Positions 12,492 through 25,324 of a stretch of DNA of 64,000 nucleotides are shown piece after piece; within the stretch, counting starts at the first letter, position 1; each line of letters begins with the position of its first letter. The stretch comes from Tomocerus qinae (lineage: Eukaryota; Arthropoda; Collembola; Entomobryomorpha; Tomoceridae). The notes beneath the pieces are model-generated. The model was not told the DNA's origin. It ran no database searches and worked only from the letters and a program-made list of their open reading frames with translations. The stretch is taken from positions 127,989,875 through 128,053,874 of the forward strand of contig CM034546.1 in the NCBI GenBank assembly GCA_020055645.1, in the 5' to 3' direction. The position numbers and the translations under genes were made by a program.

Positions 12492-13692
12492 ATGGAATTA
12501 GAATTTCAACCTGGAGATATAATTCAAGACTACAGCGATGCGTTCGTTAAAATTCTCTTTGATTCACAAAAAGGTTATTAAAATTGTATTTTCGAATAGC
12601 ACTTAATACAAAAACGTAAATTTATTTTGGCTTAATACTCATTATAATTACAACATAAACAAACATTAATTTTTTTCAGGTCGACGATGTGATAATTGTT
12701 TTAAGGGAAGCGCAAATCTTTCTCGTTGTAGTCGATGTCATCTGATGTTCTACTGCAACAAAGACTGTCAAGCAAAAGACTGGAAAGAAGGCCACAGTTT
12801 TGAATGCAAATCCAACTATTTCAAGAAGCCAATCGAAAAGGTTAATCAGCCAAGCGATTTCAAACGCCAAATTTGTAGACTATTTGCTTTGCTCAAGTTG
12901 CATCCTAAACGAGGGGGAAAGAAATATTCCCTGTACGACGGAAAAGTCAGATGTTTTGATGACTTGATTTCTCATCAAGCGGAACTCAAAAAAGAATTCT
13001 TGTTTACCTTGTTTTGTGAAGAAATGGCTAAAGAGTTAGGAGCGGAAGGAAGTTTAGTCAACAACGCCGAAAACGTCGAATATTTACTCCGTCTGGCCGG
13101 GGTATGGAAAACAAATGCATTTCCTATTTTAAATGAATATGAAACTGCGACTATTGGATCTGCCATTTTCATCGAGCCGTCTGTTTTCGATCATTCGTGC
13201 AAACCAAATGCTTTTTTTAATCTACAAGGCTGTAGAATGCAAATTCGTGCAATTGCTCCAATTGCCAAAGGGGAAAAGCCTTTCGTCACATATTTAGTAG
13301 GCCATAAGACCAAACAAGAGCGAGCTACTCTTTTGATGCAGAGATACAATTTCGTTTGCAAATGTGAACGATGCGTTTTGGAGGAGACTAAACATCTCAT
13401 CGATTATGCCAAACTCAAGAGTCTTATTTCTTTGGCTTCGAATCAATACAATTGGAAAGATTATTTGAAGACCCACGACGAAATATTAACTCTGATGCGG
13501 AAATTATATCACGAATATGACGAACGAATCACCAATCGTGTCTTTCTTACATTCCAAGAGGCAAGCCAACTCGGTGCTTCGAAAGAAGTCGTTCGCAAAT
13601 TAGGCAAAATTGCAAAAGAACACTTGTTTAACACTTTTGGAGCTCAGAGCCCAGACTACAAAAAATGTGTTCAACTTACTTCCTTTCTCTGA
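12492..13692 (+). CDS. SET and MYND domain (SMYD-like) protein
   Basis: Exon 1 (12492-12573) and exon 2 (12680-13692) join in phase 1 to give 364 residues. Residues 4-28 match the split-SET start (FQPGDII). A complete MYND zinc finger follows with C31, C34, C44, C47, C53, C57, H66 and C70. The SET core has FDHSCKPNA at 197-205, then GEKPFVTYL, and a post-SET cysteine cluster CKCERC. SMYD proteins transfer methyl groups from S-adenosylmethionine to lysines of histones or other proteins, while MYND binds proline-rich partners. The usual NHSC motif is DHSC here; the Asn normally contacts the cofactor, so reduced or lost activity is possible. The donor at 12574 (GTTATT) is weak but the join restores the conserved GRRCDNC. 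The C-terminal region is shorter than in vertebrate SMYD1-3. Confidence 0.85.
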
Positions 13693-14565
13693 AACAAATG
13701 ATTGGAACTTAGAACGTTGATCTGCTATGTTGCATAACCTGACCCTTAGTTTGCTTATGACTAAATAATTATGTAGGAATATTTCTCATGTGGACACATA
13801 CCCAAATTGATTTTCTTGTTGAGTTAATAAGTTAATATTTTAGCAATTAGAGTTTGACAGTAAGTTTGATGGCAATGGCAATGGCAATAGTAGTAGTAAT
13901 AATCTTAATAATAACAGTAATACCTATTTATATAATTCTCTGGTTCGTCGTGTAGCTTTTTTCACATTGTAAATATTGCTCTAGAATTACAAATGTATGA
14001 TATAGCATACGAATAGAATATCTGAATTGAATAATATTCTTTTCTGAAACTTTTTAAAATTTGATTATTTTCTTTACAATTTCTTAACAAAAGTCTACGA
14101 TCATGTAGTGATTGTAAATTTTCGGCGATTTTGATTTGGAGCGGTGCCGTCAGCAAATGGGAAGCTATTCTTACGCTTACAATACAAACAAGTAATCAAG
14201 TAGATTTTGTGAATACATTCAATTTTATTTGTAATTACTCTAGAGTAAAATAGATAAATTCACCACGTGCTTTGAAACCTATACCGTGAAGCAAATCACT
14301 AAAAGTAATAATAATTTGTTAAAATACTTTAAGAACGTTATTATTGAAATACAATATAATTTAGATGGTAATACTTCCTAATTATTTTAATTTAACAAAT
14401 AAATTTTACAAAATAAATCAGCACTATTATACAATAGTTTCAAGTGGTCCGTTGGTTATTACTGCATGTCACAGTCACATGTAAATATTCTATAAAAGCT
14501 TCAATTCTAAATCTCATAGAATACATAAATTCATACATTTAACAATTTACACAGTAACCAAAATT
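13693..14565. other. Short convergent intergenic region
   Basis: 3' flanks of the SMYD gene (plus) and the thioester gene (minus). It includes simple repeats (ATGGCAATGGCAATGGCAAT then AGTAGTAGTAATAAT) at 13869-13910. No other feature. Confidence 0.5.
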
Positions 14566-17500
14566 CTATACAGTAGTACAGTTTCGAATATTGCATGAGT
14601 TGTTCTCAATGCACAGATCACAAATCGTTTTGTAAGGGAGTTTCTCAAAAACAACAGATTTTTTGTCCCCATTATACTCGTAAGCAGTGATGGACAGAGT
14701 GCGGACATCAGCAATCGAGTTAGACCGGGAGAGAAGAACCGTGAAAGAAGATGTCTCAGATCCTAGAGAATCATAATAGACAATTAGTTTGACATATCCC
14801 TTCCTGGTTTCCACTTCGACCATTTTGACATTGTCGGCCTTCTTGACATCATCCACATTTTTGTCAAATATAGTGTAAGTTGGGGGCAGTTTAACTTCAA
14901 CGACAGCCATGGAGGTCTTGGCGGTATATGTTGTCTTAGTAGACACAGTTAACTGGACAGATTCTCCGTTATCATCCAACTTTGTCACCTGAAATTATAA
15001 ATTAATTTCATAGCTAAGCTAGGTTTTGAGTGTCACTTCCTTTTCAAATTCTCAGAAGAACATTCATAAATAGAGCATTTCCATTGCCCCAGGTGAGGGA
15101 ATTTTAAAATTTTAGACAGAATAAGTGACTGAATGGTTCTTTTTCTGCGTGAATTGAAAGTGACACTCGAAACCTAGCTTTACACATAAGTAACGTACTT
15201 AGTTATTTAGATACATTATACTATCATTGACTATAAATAAATAACATTTTCAAATTTAAAATCTTTTTCGTATTTGGAATGATAAATAAAAATACCTTAG
15301 ATGTAATAATAAATGGTTGGATATTGTTATTTCCATCAGTGGAATGATCATAGTCATCGCCTCCCACGTAATAAGTAGACGATACTTGAACCAGAGCAGT
15401 TCCATTTCCAGAGGCCAAGACTTTGATTTGCGTGCTGTTTACATCTGCCAGAATAACTTCCTGTAAGCCTTGATTGTCTTCATCAATGGAAAATGATTTT
15501 AGAAATCCGTCCGTTTCAACCGACACAGTCAGATTGTTCCCAGATGGAGAAAATGCTTTTTCAGCATATTTAGCCATAGACATTAAACCAACGACAGTGT
15601 CTTGTGTTGATTTGAATCCTCCGTTGCTATTTCTTTGTAACATGAGCCACTTAAAAACAGGAATTCCCTCAGTAAATTCATTTCTACTTAAATATGTCAA
15701 TAAGGCATAAGATGCCATTTCAATCGACAACGGAGTGACCCTATTGATTGTTAAATCATCCGATTTTTGCCAATGTAGAAGTCCGGGACTTTGAATAGAG
15801 AGTTTATTCATCAATTCGTAAAATATATCTCTAGACTCGTGATTTGCATTTTGAAGAGCGTAGGCACTTAATATGACAGAAAATGGATCTTTTGTATTAT
15901 TTGAACTGGAAATAAAATCTAGACTTTTTTGAATAGCCGAAGATACGCTTGAATTCTTGGATTTGTGGAATTTCAAAACCTGCTGTAAAGCCACAGAAAC
16001 GTAAGCTGTAATTGGAACTCCTTTAGAACCCGATCCTCCTTGCATTGATGTTTGGAAAATCCTCCCATTTTCAATAAACTCTCCGGTTTCCAAATCCTGC
16101 GTGGAGATCAAAAATTCTAGTCCCTTTTCAAAGATTTTGTTGTCAATACTAATGAATTCACGAGCCCATGCAAAGGACTGGAGGACAAAAGCCGTCAGCC
16201 AAGTGGAGCCATTTGTGTCGCTACGGAATCCAAATGCAGAATAAGATCCGTCGGGATGTCTGAACTTTAATTGTTGCATGTACCCGATTTCCAAATATTT
16301 CAGCAGTTTATTTTCTGTAGGAACTGTTAGCATCCCTTTGGCTTTCAAATAGCGGAGAATGACGACATCCGGGACAAACTTTAACATATTCTGTTCTCCA
16401 CATCCAGTAGGCAGGTGGATCAAATTGTCCAAGTTTTCAGTAGATATTCCCATCAAATCGCCAACTACATTGATTTTTATTCGATCAGCTCCTCGAACTC
16501 TTCTCGTTGGAAAGGTAATGCCGATATCTTTGCTCATCTTTTCTACATTGCGCAGGTCGATCAAAATGTTTTTTGTTTCCGTTTTCTTGACGCCGTCGGG
16601 CATAATGAGTAATTGCCTAGATAAAGCGTCAGAAAATGCGTCAACATCTGAAGTAGTATCAACATTCAGGGTGATATTTCCAAATATTTTTGGAACGATA
16701 ACAAAATTTATTGCCGCGACTTGATTTGCAGATACTTTGAGTAATTTACTAGATTGTAACAGGTCTTCGTCGAGACCAATAAATTGATATTCTTTTTTGA
16801 TATTATCCAATGTGACATTTGCTACGATATCCACATTTAAGTAATTGTGGATGAGCACTTGAAGGGAAAATGCTTTTTCCTTAATTACCGAGTAAGGTAG
16901 ATTAAGGCTAGTAAAAAAGGGTTGAAAGGTTGTAATCGTTTGAGGAGATTTCATGACAGATAAACTTGAATCAGAATTCAGTGCAAAGGCTGTTATACTC
17001 CACGTGGTCATTGTGTCTGGCAACATCGTCGTGAATGTTGTATGCGAGTTGTCAAACGTCGAGATTTCTGTCCAAATCCAAGTTTCTGGAAAATGTTTTC
17101 GAACTCTGGGCTCTAATTGTATGGGCATTATTGTTCCCATATCCTCATCATTCGTTCCCATATCCTCATTCGTTCCCATATCCTCATCATACATTGAATA
17201 TTCTATTTGATAATCAAAGCTGCCTTCAATATACCGCTCCGTCGTCCGGTCCATCATCTTTTGTAACTCGAACTGCCTTTGACGTTTACGTGCGTGATAT
17301 GTCTCCAGGAAGCTATTTTTTTCTCGACATATCGCACAATCTTCACGTTCGATATCATTTTGAGATATGTTAGTCGGAAGAAATGTATCAGTAAATTCTT
17401 CGTTGATTTTGAAACTATAAGTCAGAAACATCAGATCACAGTTCGAAATATGTTGCGTTAGACTATAAAAGAAGGGGATTGTATTGCCAGAAGATGGGTT

Positions 17501-19564
17501 GGTTTTCAAACTTTCAAAAGTGATATCATTGTCTTTATTTGACAATGAAAATATTGATTTGTCAACAGCTCTTAATGCCAAAATGGAGGATGTTGCAGTA
17601 GAATTTGTTAAGAAATGGAGCATAATTTCTTCACCAGGTTTATAATTTTCCCTGGGTTTTTGTATTTGCAGAGATTGTACACCTGGATTTTGTTGTACAA
17701 ATAGCTTGGCATGGTCAAATACTAAATCCTTTCCCGCGTAAGTATTTTCAAAGAAAAACACACACAGTACAATTTGATCCTCTTCAAAATCGTATTCTGG
17801 GATTTGAAAATGTATGACCTCATTGAAAGTAGATTTGTAGCTATTTTCAAGATTGAAAATCCCTTGGTGAATAAATTTCTGACCACTTTTTAAAAAATAG
17901 TTCAACTTTATATTCCTCATGGCACTATTTGTACGTACTTGAACTCCAACCATCTCACCTGGATTCACTTGAGTCGTCAATGGGATTAGTTTCATTTCAA
18001 TTCCAGATTTTGAATATCCTTTTGTAGTCCGTATATATAAATTTAAATTAAAATTCCTGTAGGTTATAGTCAATGGGAGACTTTTATAATATGTTTTAGT
18101 TAAATTATGTTCGATACTATGATAACCAATTTTAAATTCGCGCCTTTCAATGTATTCAGTTAAATTGTATTCAACATTTATAATCCCATCTACAGAGAGG
18201 GAACGTTTCAATTCTGGTGTCTCCACATTTTTTGCAATTATGATAACTGCATCCGATTGGGGATCGTAAACAGGGATATCATCTTGAGTCGTTATTTTAA
18301 ACTTGACAGTAATAGGCATCCAGGGACTTTGCTTACTTGGACTCAGAAGGGTCAGCTTGTATTTATCTCGATATAATTTAATGATAGATTCTTCGGAATG
18401 CATGATTTGTGTCACCTTTTCTGTTACATTAACCGAAAATACAAAATCCTTTGCATAATGCCTGGCAATTACCTTCGTTTCTTTCAAATCAAAGTCAACT
18501 GTACCAATTCCATTGACAATTTCTACCGATTTAACTATCTCTTCATCTTTCTCACTTATCCTAAAGTGTCTCCAGTCGTACATATCCAATGTCCGTGATT
18601 TTCTTAAAGAAATTGTGGCGTTTCCATCGATGCCTTTACCATATGTGTAAAATGCCCGGATTTCAACTGTTACGTTTGATTCTTCGTTTGTCGCGTAACT
18701 GGCGTGTTTTAAATTGATCCGAAATTTCGGAAGTGTGTATTTGTCAATTTTAAATTGGACAGTTTCAGTCTTCCCTTCAACAGTTGCTCTCAGCTTCCAA
18801 TCTCCAAGATTTGGTTCTTTCGATAAAGATAAATTGTTAGAGAACATCCCATTTGTAACTGGAATATTCTTCCATCGTTTGATTATATTCTTTTCGGAAT
18901 CTGAAATTTGGACAGTGATATTTTTTGAAGGAATTACCTTTAATTTACTGTTCAGCACAAGAACCCGAAATTTTACTGTATCTTTCGGTTTATAAACTGG
19001 TTTGTCGGTTTGTATTAGAATTCTTGTTGTTTCCTTGTAAGTCTTTTGCGAGGGTAACATATTATCTAATATTTTGGGACCGTGTTCTCCCAATTTGGAA
19101 TCAAAACTTGAATTATATTTGAATTCGCAGGGATTATATCTGTAAAGTCTGGATGAAATCAACCCAACGGGAATTGTTACATTCTGGACAGTTCCAAGTT
19201 TGAGTTTAAGTGGTTCACTTGTATATTCCCGATTGCCACATTTGATGTAGAATGTAAAATCAGGAATATTATTAGTCGTACTATAGTTTCCATTATATTC
19301 GGAAAATACAAGAACTTCGTGAGTTTTATTTTCAATTATTATCTTAGGACTGAATATGCTCAAATAAACTTCTGGAGAATTTCCTTTATTACAGGAGTCG
19401 AAGCAAATGGGACTATAAATAGATAATGAATCAATGTCAATGGTTTGTGGACTGTACTGACTGTTGGTACAATGAAAAACGCAATTGAAAAGTGAAATTG
19501 TAATGAAACCCCATTTGAAAAGGATTTCCATTTTTAAATTCGCGGAAAAATAGAATTTATTCAA
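14566..19564 (-). CDS. Thioester-containing protein / alpha-2-macroglobulin-like
   Basis: Two exons (19564-15296 and 14988-14566) join in phase 0 to give 1563 residues. The signal peptide is better started at the second Met (residue 12, base 19531). The order is macroglobulin domains, a bait-like segment near residues 750-815 rich in charged residues, the RVRKHFPETWIW block, and the thioester domain with intact GCGEQN (C1055, Q1058) and GSTWLTAFVLQSF downstream. The second exon is the receptor-binding domain (TSMAVVEVKLPPTYTIF). Such secreted hemolymph proteins trap proteases or opsonise microbes after cleavage in the bait region exposes the thioester. The bait carries an in-frame repeat of DEDMGT units. 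All key residues are present, so it should be functional. Whether it belongs to the A2M or insect TEP subfamily needs a tree. Confidence 0.92.
15016..15182. mobile_element. Foldback element inside thioester gene intron
   Basis: The intron (15295-14989) contains inverted ends AAGCTAGGTTTTGAGTGTCACTT and a near-perfect complement at about 15157-15181, with partly palindromic sequence between. It accounts for more than half of the 307-bp intron. A small MITE is the likely origin; the target duplication was not resolved. Confidence 0.55.
17131..17190 (-). repeat. In-frame minisatellite in bait region
   Basis: About three units of 18-21 bases encode DEDMGT, NEDMGT and NDEDMGT within the thioester protein. 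Unit length is a multiple of three, so copy-number change would keep the frame and lengthen the bait loop. Confidence 0.8.
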
Positions 19565-19645
19565 TTTATTTATTTATTCAATGTGGATAAGATCCTCGAT
19601 TCGAATGGTCTAAGTATAAGTGACGAATGTAAACGTGCATTTTAT

Positions 19646-19655
19646 GGTATTTATA
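19646..19655 (-). promoter_or_regulatory. TATA box of thioester gene
   Basis: TATAAATACC on the minus strand lies 82 bases upstream of the first ATG (19564) of the thioester gene, and 115 bases upstream of the second. A start site around 19620 is expected. It is called from motif and position only. Confidence 0.5.
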
Positions 19656-19944
19656 CAGAGCATAAGCAAATGTGCGTAATAATGATTAAAAAGCATCTTA
19701 AATACTCGTATGTTAACTTAGTGTCAAGGTTTACAGCTTGCATTCGACGTTGTATATAAAATTAACTGTATAAAACCAACCTTGAATACTTGATACACAA
19801 ATTTATTTTATCTGTAGCAAAAGATGATCATTTACAGCGAATTGCGAAAATTATTTATTGGCGATGGTCATACTGGAAAGATTTCTTAATATGTACTAGG
19901 AATCTTCTTGTTATCACATACGTTGAATGATTCAAAAATTAGTA

Positions 19945-20212
19945 TTCCTGGTTAGTGATGCCTCGAGTATTCGATACTATTCGAGATTTCGATTATTCGA
20001 CCTAGAATAGACAATATTCGACACCAAAATCTAATTTTGAGTCCAATATTCGTAACGAATATTCGAAATTCAAATAGGATATTTGATTACCGGATTACTT
20101 AGATAGGAAACTAAACTACGTCGAATACTGGAGTCGAATATTCGGTATTCGAAATAACTCGAAATAACAGATTCGAAATGGTACTATTCGCCGCATCAGT
20201 AGTTTATTACTC
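19945..20212. repeat. TTCGAATA-rich repeat, probable hAT-type MITE
   Basis: Many TATTCGA and TTCGAAAT words are packed into 270 bases. The ends TAGTGATGCCTCGAGTATTC and GGTACTATTCGCCGCATCAGTA are loosely inverted. hAT-derived repeats of arthropods often look like this. No clear eight-base duplication was found, so the boundaries are approximate. Confidence 0.4.
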
Positions 20213-22072
20213 CAATTCTAAGCTGACTAAAGTATAAAAAGTAAAGTGACACAACCGCATTAAAATCCTAGTTGCATATAACTGTTATCTTGGATTAAGA
20301 TTATTTTATGTACTCAGCGAAAGAAAAAGGAATATTCAGGTTTATTTCTTCCTTACTGGACGATATTACATACATTTAATACATAATGTCAGTTGTTATG
20401 ATAAAGCAGTAATTTACCTACTTATCTCTGTATTATAACGACTGTCTTAGATAAAGCAATAAATTTACACATATATCTATCTTTCTACCAATGTACTAGT
20501 ATTACATATATATTACATATAATTCGGCTAACTGAATAAAAAGCGATTTCCAATGTTTGTTGTATTACTTATTACTTACATTTAGGTATTTATGTACTTT
20601 ATTACTTGTAAGTTATGAAATTATATCCCTAACTCTTTATCATTGGTTTTGTTTTGTTACTTTTGTTGTGTACTTATATAAAATCAATAAATCAGCTTTC
20701 TTTAATTTAAGTAATGGTTAACTACCTCATTTGAATTCATTTGTAGATTATTTTACTGTTTTTTAAATACGAAAAAAATAATAGTTAAGTAGGTGAAAAA
20801 GCGTTGTATTTTTGGCTTTGGAATTCGAAACATACATTACATAAAACATAATAATACTAAGTTACTAGGGTCTACTATTATGTTGCATAATATCATTGCA
20901 AAAGTACAATATCGAGTGACTGTGATTATTCCACTATACGTAAAAATCTGTTTCAACCTTTGACAAACTCAAACAGTAAATGCAATAGAGGAATAAAATG
21001 TAATTTTGGCACTACTTACATTATATATAATATATGCTTACATACTTAAATATATATATGATGAAATAGCTATCGTCTATATAAATCAATCTTGCACTAA
21101 AGACATTTCCCTGATACATAATAAGCTTGGCATAGACGTAGAAATAACAAGATTGTAGTATGTATAAGAGAGTATTTCTGTAGACATCTAATCCTATATT
21201 ATACAAAATAAAATGTCAGCACCAGTAAAGAGAGTAATGTCAAAACTAAAGTTAATCTGTCCCTATTTAAAGTAGTTGGGATGGAAAACTTATAATATTG
21301 ACTAAGGTCTAAGTAAGAAGAGACCGAGAATGAGTCATTTCGTTATTGCGCCATAATATTATGTACTGAGGTTCGTGTGGATTAGTAAAAGTTAAAGTTT
21401 TGTGTATAACCCTGTGTATACTTTAAATATTTGTGTGGTAATCCATAGACTACAAATAATCCAGATTAGTTCAAACCACGAAAAGTATACTTGTTAATAC
21501 TTAGGACCCTTTTTAAACAGGCATACAAGATTATCGGCTACACAAAAAGACTTTGCTCAAATTTGTTGCACTAGATTGAATTTGTTATCTCACTTTGCCC
21601 TACTAAGAAAACTACGCAGTAGTAGTAGTAGTCGTGAATGGGTACACATTTTTAAGCTAAAGGTACACACTACTAAACATAAGTGAGATAAGTTTAAGGA
21701 TTCCAAGGAATACAGTCCGTACACTTATGACTTATCTGATATTGACTGAGTGTTGATACCCAATTACAGTGATTATTTTCTTTTTGTTTCTTTACTCTAA
21801 TTTTATGTTCTCAGGAAAAGTAAACAATTATGGTTTTATCTGCTATATATAATAACAACCCGATGAAAAGTACAAGATGAGTCATCATTAAAAGGTTCTT
21901 GAGGTTTATTGAAAAACTTACAATCTCGGACCTCGGTAAACAGCAAACAAACACCAATTTAAGATTAGTGACGTAAGCTGCAATATATTATGCATTACTT
22001 GAAACAATGACATTCTCTCTACTCCCCTAAGTTATACATTATACTTTTGCATTTCTAATCATCCATAGATGC

Positions 22073-22110
22073 TATATAAATACCGCATTTACATTCAATG
22101 AGACTCAGTA
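22073..22110 (+). promoter_or_regulatory. Core promoter of copper monooxygenase gene
   Basis: TATATAAATA at 22073-22082 and an arthropod initiator-like TCAGTA at 22105-22110 are about 32 bases apart, the expected TATA-to-start spacing. The start codon follows at 22205. Confidence 0.6.
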
Positions 22111-22204
22111 TAGGAACCGAGTCCAAATTACTGCAGAGAATTTTAAATTTTGTTTTGTTAGTCTAACATAGTCACTGGAATATATTTTTGTATTTCTATA
22201 AATT

Positions 22205-25200
22205 ATGAATTCTATTTCCGTAACAATATCTTTATTACTTGCCACTTTATGGAGAGAAAATCTAGTCCATTGCAAGAATATCAAGTCATGGAAATCTAAA
22301 GAGATAAGCCTACATTCGGATGGAAAGTACAGAATTTCATGGGAAGTGGATGAGAATAGAGAACGAGTGACTTTTGATGTGACGGTGCAGACAACCGGGT
22401 ACATTGCTCTGGGCATCTCTCCGAACGGAGGGATGAAAGGTGCCGACTTTTTCATTGGAGGAGTCAAAGAAGGAAAACCTTACCACTCGGTACAATTATT
22501 TATTGCTTCTACTATTTTTTTTTATTTCTTCTAGTTAAATGTGGAATTGTCTTCTAGTGAAATAAATAGCATTTAGATTAATCAATATAAATGCAGTGAT
22601 TCCAGGGATTATTATTGTCACTAAATAATATGGAACTATAAATTATGGGTATATTTATTCAAATTGTTTTTAAGGATCGTCACCTAAAAATTGGCAGTGA
22701 GAATGGAGAGCCAGTGATAGACGTCAAAGATGATTGGATTGTATTAGCTGCAAAAGAGGAAAATGGGATAACAACTTTAAAATTTACTAGACTACTTAAT
22801 ACTTGCGATGGACAAGAAGATTATCCTATAACGGTCGGTTATAAATTAATTTGAAACTAGAGGATTAAAAATTGGTAGGGAGAATAATTGTAAATATATT
22901 TAATACAGGTGGATGACACATTTAGACTCATCTGGGCCTTTGGGAACGACGATACATTTTCATACCATGGCACTCAACGGGGATCACTATCGTTAAATAT
23001 AATAGAGTCCGAAGAAGATACACAAGACATTTCTGGGTAAGTATAGTAAATAAGTATATACAACGGTTTATCTTTAAGGTGCTAATTAATTCACGAGGCA
23101 AAGTGAGAGAAGTAGGCAAACCATTGCTATAGCATAGACCTCCAACAGAATGTCTCAATTTTTCACTATTTTCTACCAACCTGCCATCAAAAATCAAATT
23201 TTGCTGTAGATCGGTACTTTTAAGTATTTAATGTAAACCAAGTTTATAACTTTTTAGGTTGAGCGTGTGGAAAATGACTGTAAATTCAACGATGCAAAGT
23301 TACGACACTTCATACTGGTGCACCATTCATAAGCGACCCGATTTAAATACAGTTAATCACATTGTTGGGGTACGTAACGTTTTTAATGGTAATCACAATT
23401 GGAATATCCACTTTGAAATAGGATTGACTTATTTTTACTTTTATTACAGTTTGATGCTTTCTTAGAAGAAAACACAAGTGCAAAGAAACATACCCATCAC
23501 TTCATCATTTACAAATGTGCTGCGCCAGATGGTAAAGATGCTGCAGAAATATTCGAGCCATTTGTGGGGGACAAGGGTCATGAGTGTTATTATGGACAAA
23601 ATATCTTAAGAAGTTTGTGTACAAAATATCTAGTTGCCTGGGCAGTGGGTTCAAAGGTACAAAAATCTTTAACTCATATTGTTGGATCCAAGAATTTTAA
23701 TACTATATATTTTATGCCTGTTTTATACTTTTAGTTTTCCTTTCTTTTTCACAATTAGTGAAACATGTTTTAATTACATATTAACTGTAGTGACGTCACA
23801 AAAGTGAAAGTGAAGGGGAAAAGGGAAGTAGATGACAGATTGTATTGTATTATGCATGGATTGTTTGATGAAATATTGTATTTTGTATCAACAGGCTACT
23901 TGGTTTCCTAAAGATGTAGGCTACCCAATTGCAGAGTCAAAAAATGAATCACCATACTACAAGATGGAAATTCACTACGATAATCCAGATTTGTTAGAAG
24001 ATGTTTCTTTTGAAGTTGGTGTAGTCATTTACCACACAACAGTTTTGAGGTACATAAATTAGTTATTTTTTTAGTAAAATACACCCCTAAAGCATAATTT
24101 TGAACAAATTTTAAATATTTTTAGGGAGAAGTTGGCAGGACTTTTAACCGTTGGACAACACCCTTATCCTACGTTAACCATTCCTCCTAATGAACCTGAT
24201 TTTGTTGTGGCAGCACATTGCGGAGAGTCTTGTACTAATCATTTCCCGCATCCTGGAATTTCGGTCTTTAATATTCTGCTCCATTCCCACTTATCAGGTA
24301 TTAATAGTATATTTATTGCCAATTAGTATATAATTAATTATTGTCTACTGTATCTAGTATCTACGATATGTTGAATTAATTCCAACAAGACCAAAAGTAT
24401 ATCGGTTTTTATTTAACAGGAAGAAAATTGAAATTGCGTCATTTTCGTGATGGAATTGAACTTGCTTGGATGCTCAGTGATTCAAACTATGATTTCAACT
24501 TTCAGCTAAGTAAATCTATTAAAGACCACATCAAAGTTCTTCGTGGAGATCATTTAACATATGGTAAGTTGTATACTTTTTCGCCTTATAAAATACAATA
24601 TAGTTAATACTATACTATAATATACTCTTCCATCAGGAGCATTGTTTATTATCTGTGTAATTGAAATAAATATGTCTTTCTAGAATGCAATTACGATTCA
24701 ACATGGAACAATGGTAAAATAGTCTATGGGGGACTATCAACACGAAAAGAAATGTGTCAGACATTTTTGTGGTACTATCCGCGCATGGATGTTGAATTCT
24801 GTGGATCCAATTATAACTTGGATCAGAACTTTAAAGACTTTGGAATAACAGATTATTATTGGTACTTTAACTCTAATAAACAATTGATATGAATATTTAT
24901 ATTAGATGATTAATCAGGATTTTGTGATTTAACAAGGGGTTCTACTAACTCCGGAGAAGATAATCCCGTTATCAAGGCTCCTGAGGAAATGAAAGGTTTA
25001 AACTACACGATGGCCTTAAGTACCAAGTTTGAATGGTCCGAAGAATTCCGTAGAGACTTCCAGGAAAAAAGACGCTTTGGAATGATGGAAGTAACTTGTA
25101 TGGATAGATCTAATAGTACTCCAATAGCCACAGGATATGTAAAATATCCTGAAACGAATGCTAAATACATCCCAGATGATAAATGCAGTAAATCTATTAA

Positions 25201-25324
25201 AGAAAATGAAATTGCCTTTAGCACTGATAGTAATTTTTCTGAAAAAATCCAACTTTCTTCTGAATTAATTCTATTTATTTGTTTCAAACATTTAATTGTT
25301 AAAATTGCTGAGGAAATATTATAA
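22205..25324 (+). CDS. DOMON plus copper type II monooxygenase (DBH/MOXD1-like)
   Basis: Ten exons (22205-22489, 22675-22833, 22909-23036, 23258-23369, 23450-23656, 23895-24049, 24125-24297, 24420-24563, 24684-24861, 24937-25324) join in matching phases to 642 residues. Order: signal peptide, DOMON domain (about 30-190), then N- and C-terminal copper domains. All six expected copper ligands are seen: H244/H245 in THHF, H324 in EIHYDNP, H402 and H404 in HSHLSG, and M478 in KEMC. Family members hydroxylate substrates with ascorbate and oxygen; dopamine or tyramine beta-hydroxylase are the known relatives, but the MOXD1 substrate is unknown. A hydrophobic C terminus (LSSELILFICFKHLIV) suggests a membrane or GPI anchor. 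The exon 10 acceptor (ATTTAACAAG) was chosen because the more obvious TAATCAG gives a stop. Confidence 0.9.

Larger units (their letters stand above)
19565..22072. other. Intergenic region, divergent promoters
   Basis: Separates the thioester gene (minus) from the copper monooxygenase gene (plus). It holds a TTCGAATA-rich repeat at 19945-20212 and otherwise AT-rich sequence without a convincing gene. Confidence 0.5.

Noticed and set aside
16359..17373. Plus-strand frames inside the thioester gene
   Set aside because: They are antisense shadows of a conserved, intact protein and show no family similarity.
21594..21640. AGTAGTAGTAGT tract as a CRISPR or satellite array
   Set aside because: It is only a short trinucleotide run in a eukaryotic intergenic region.
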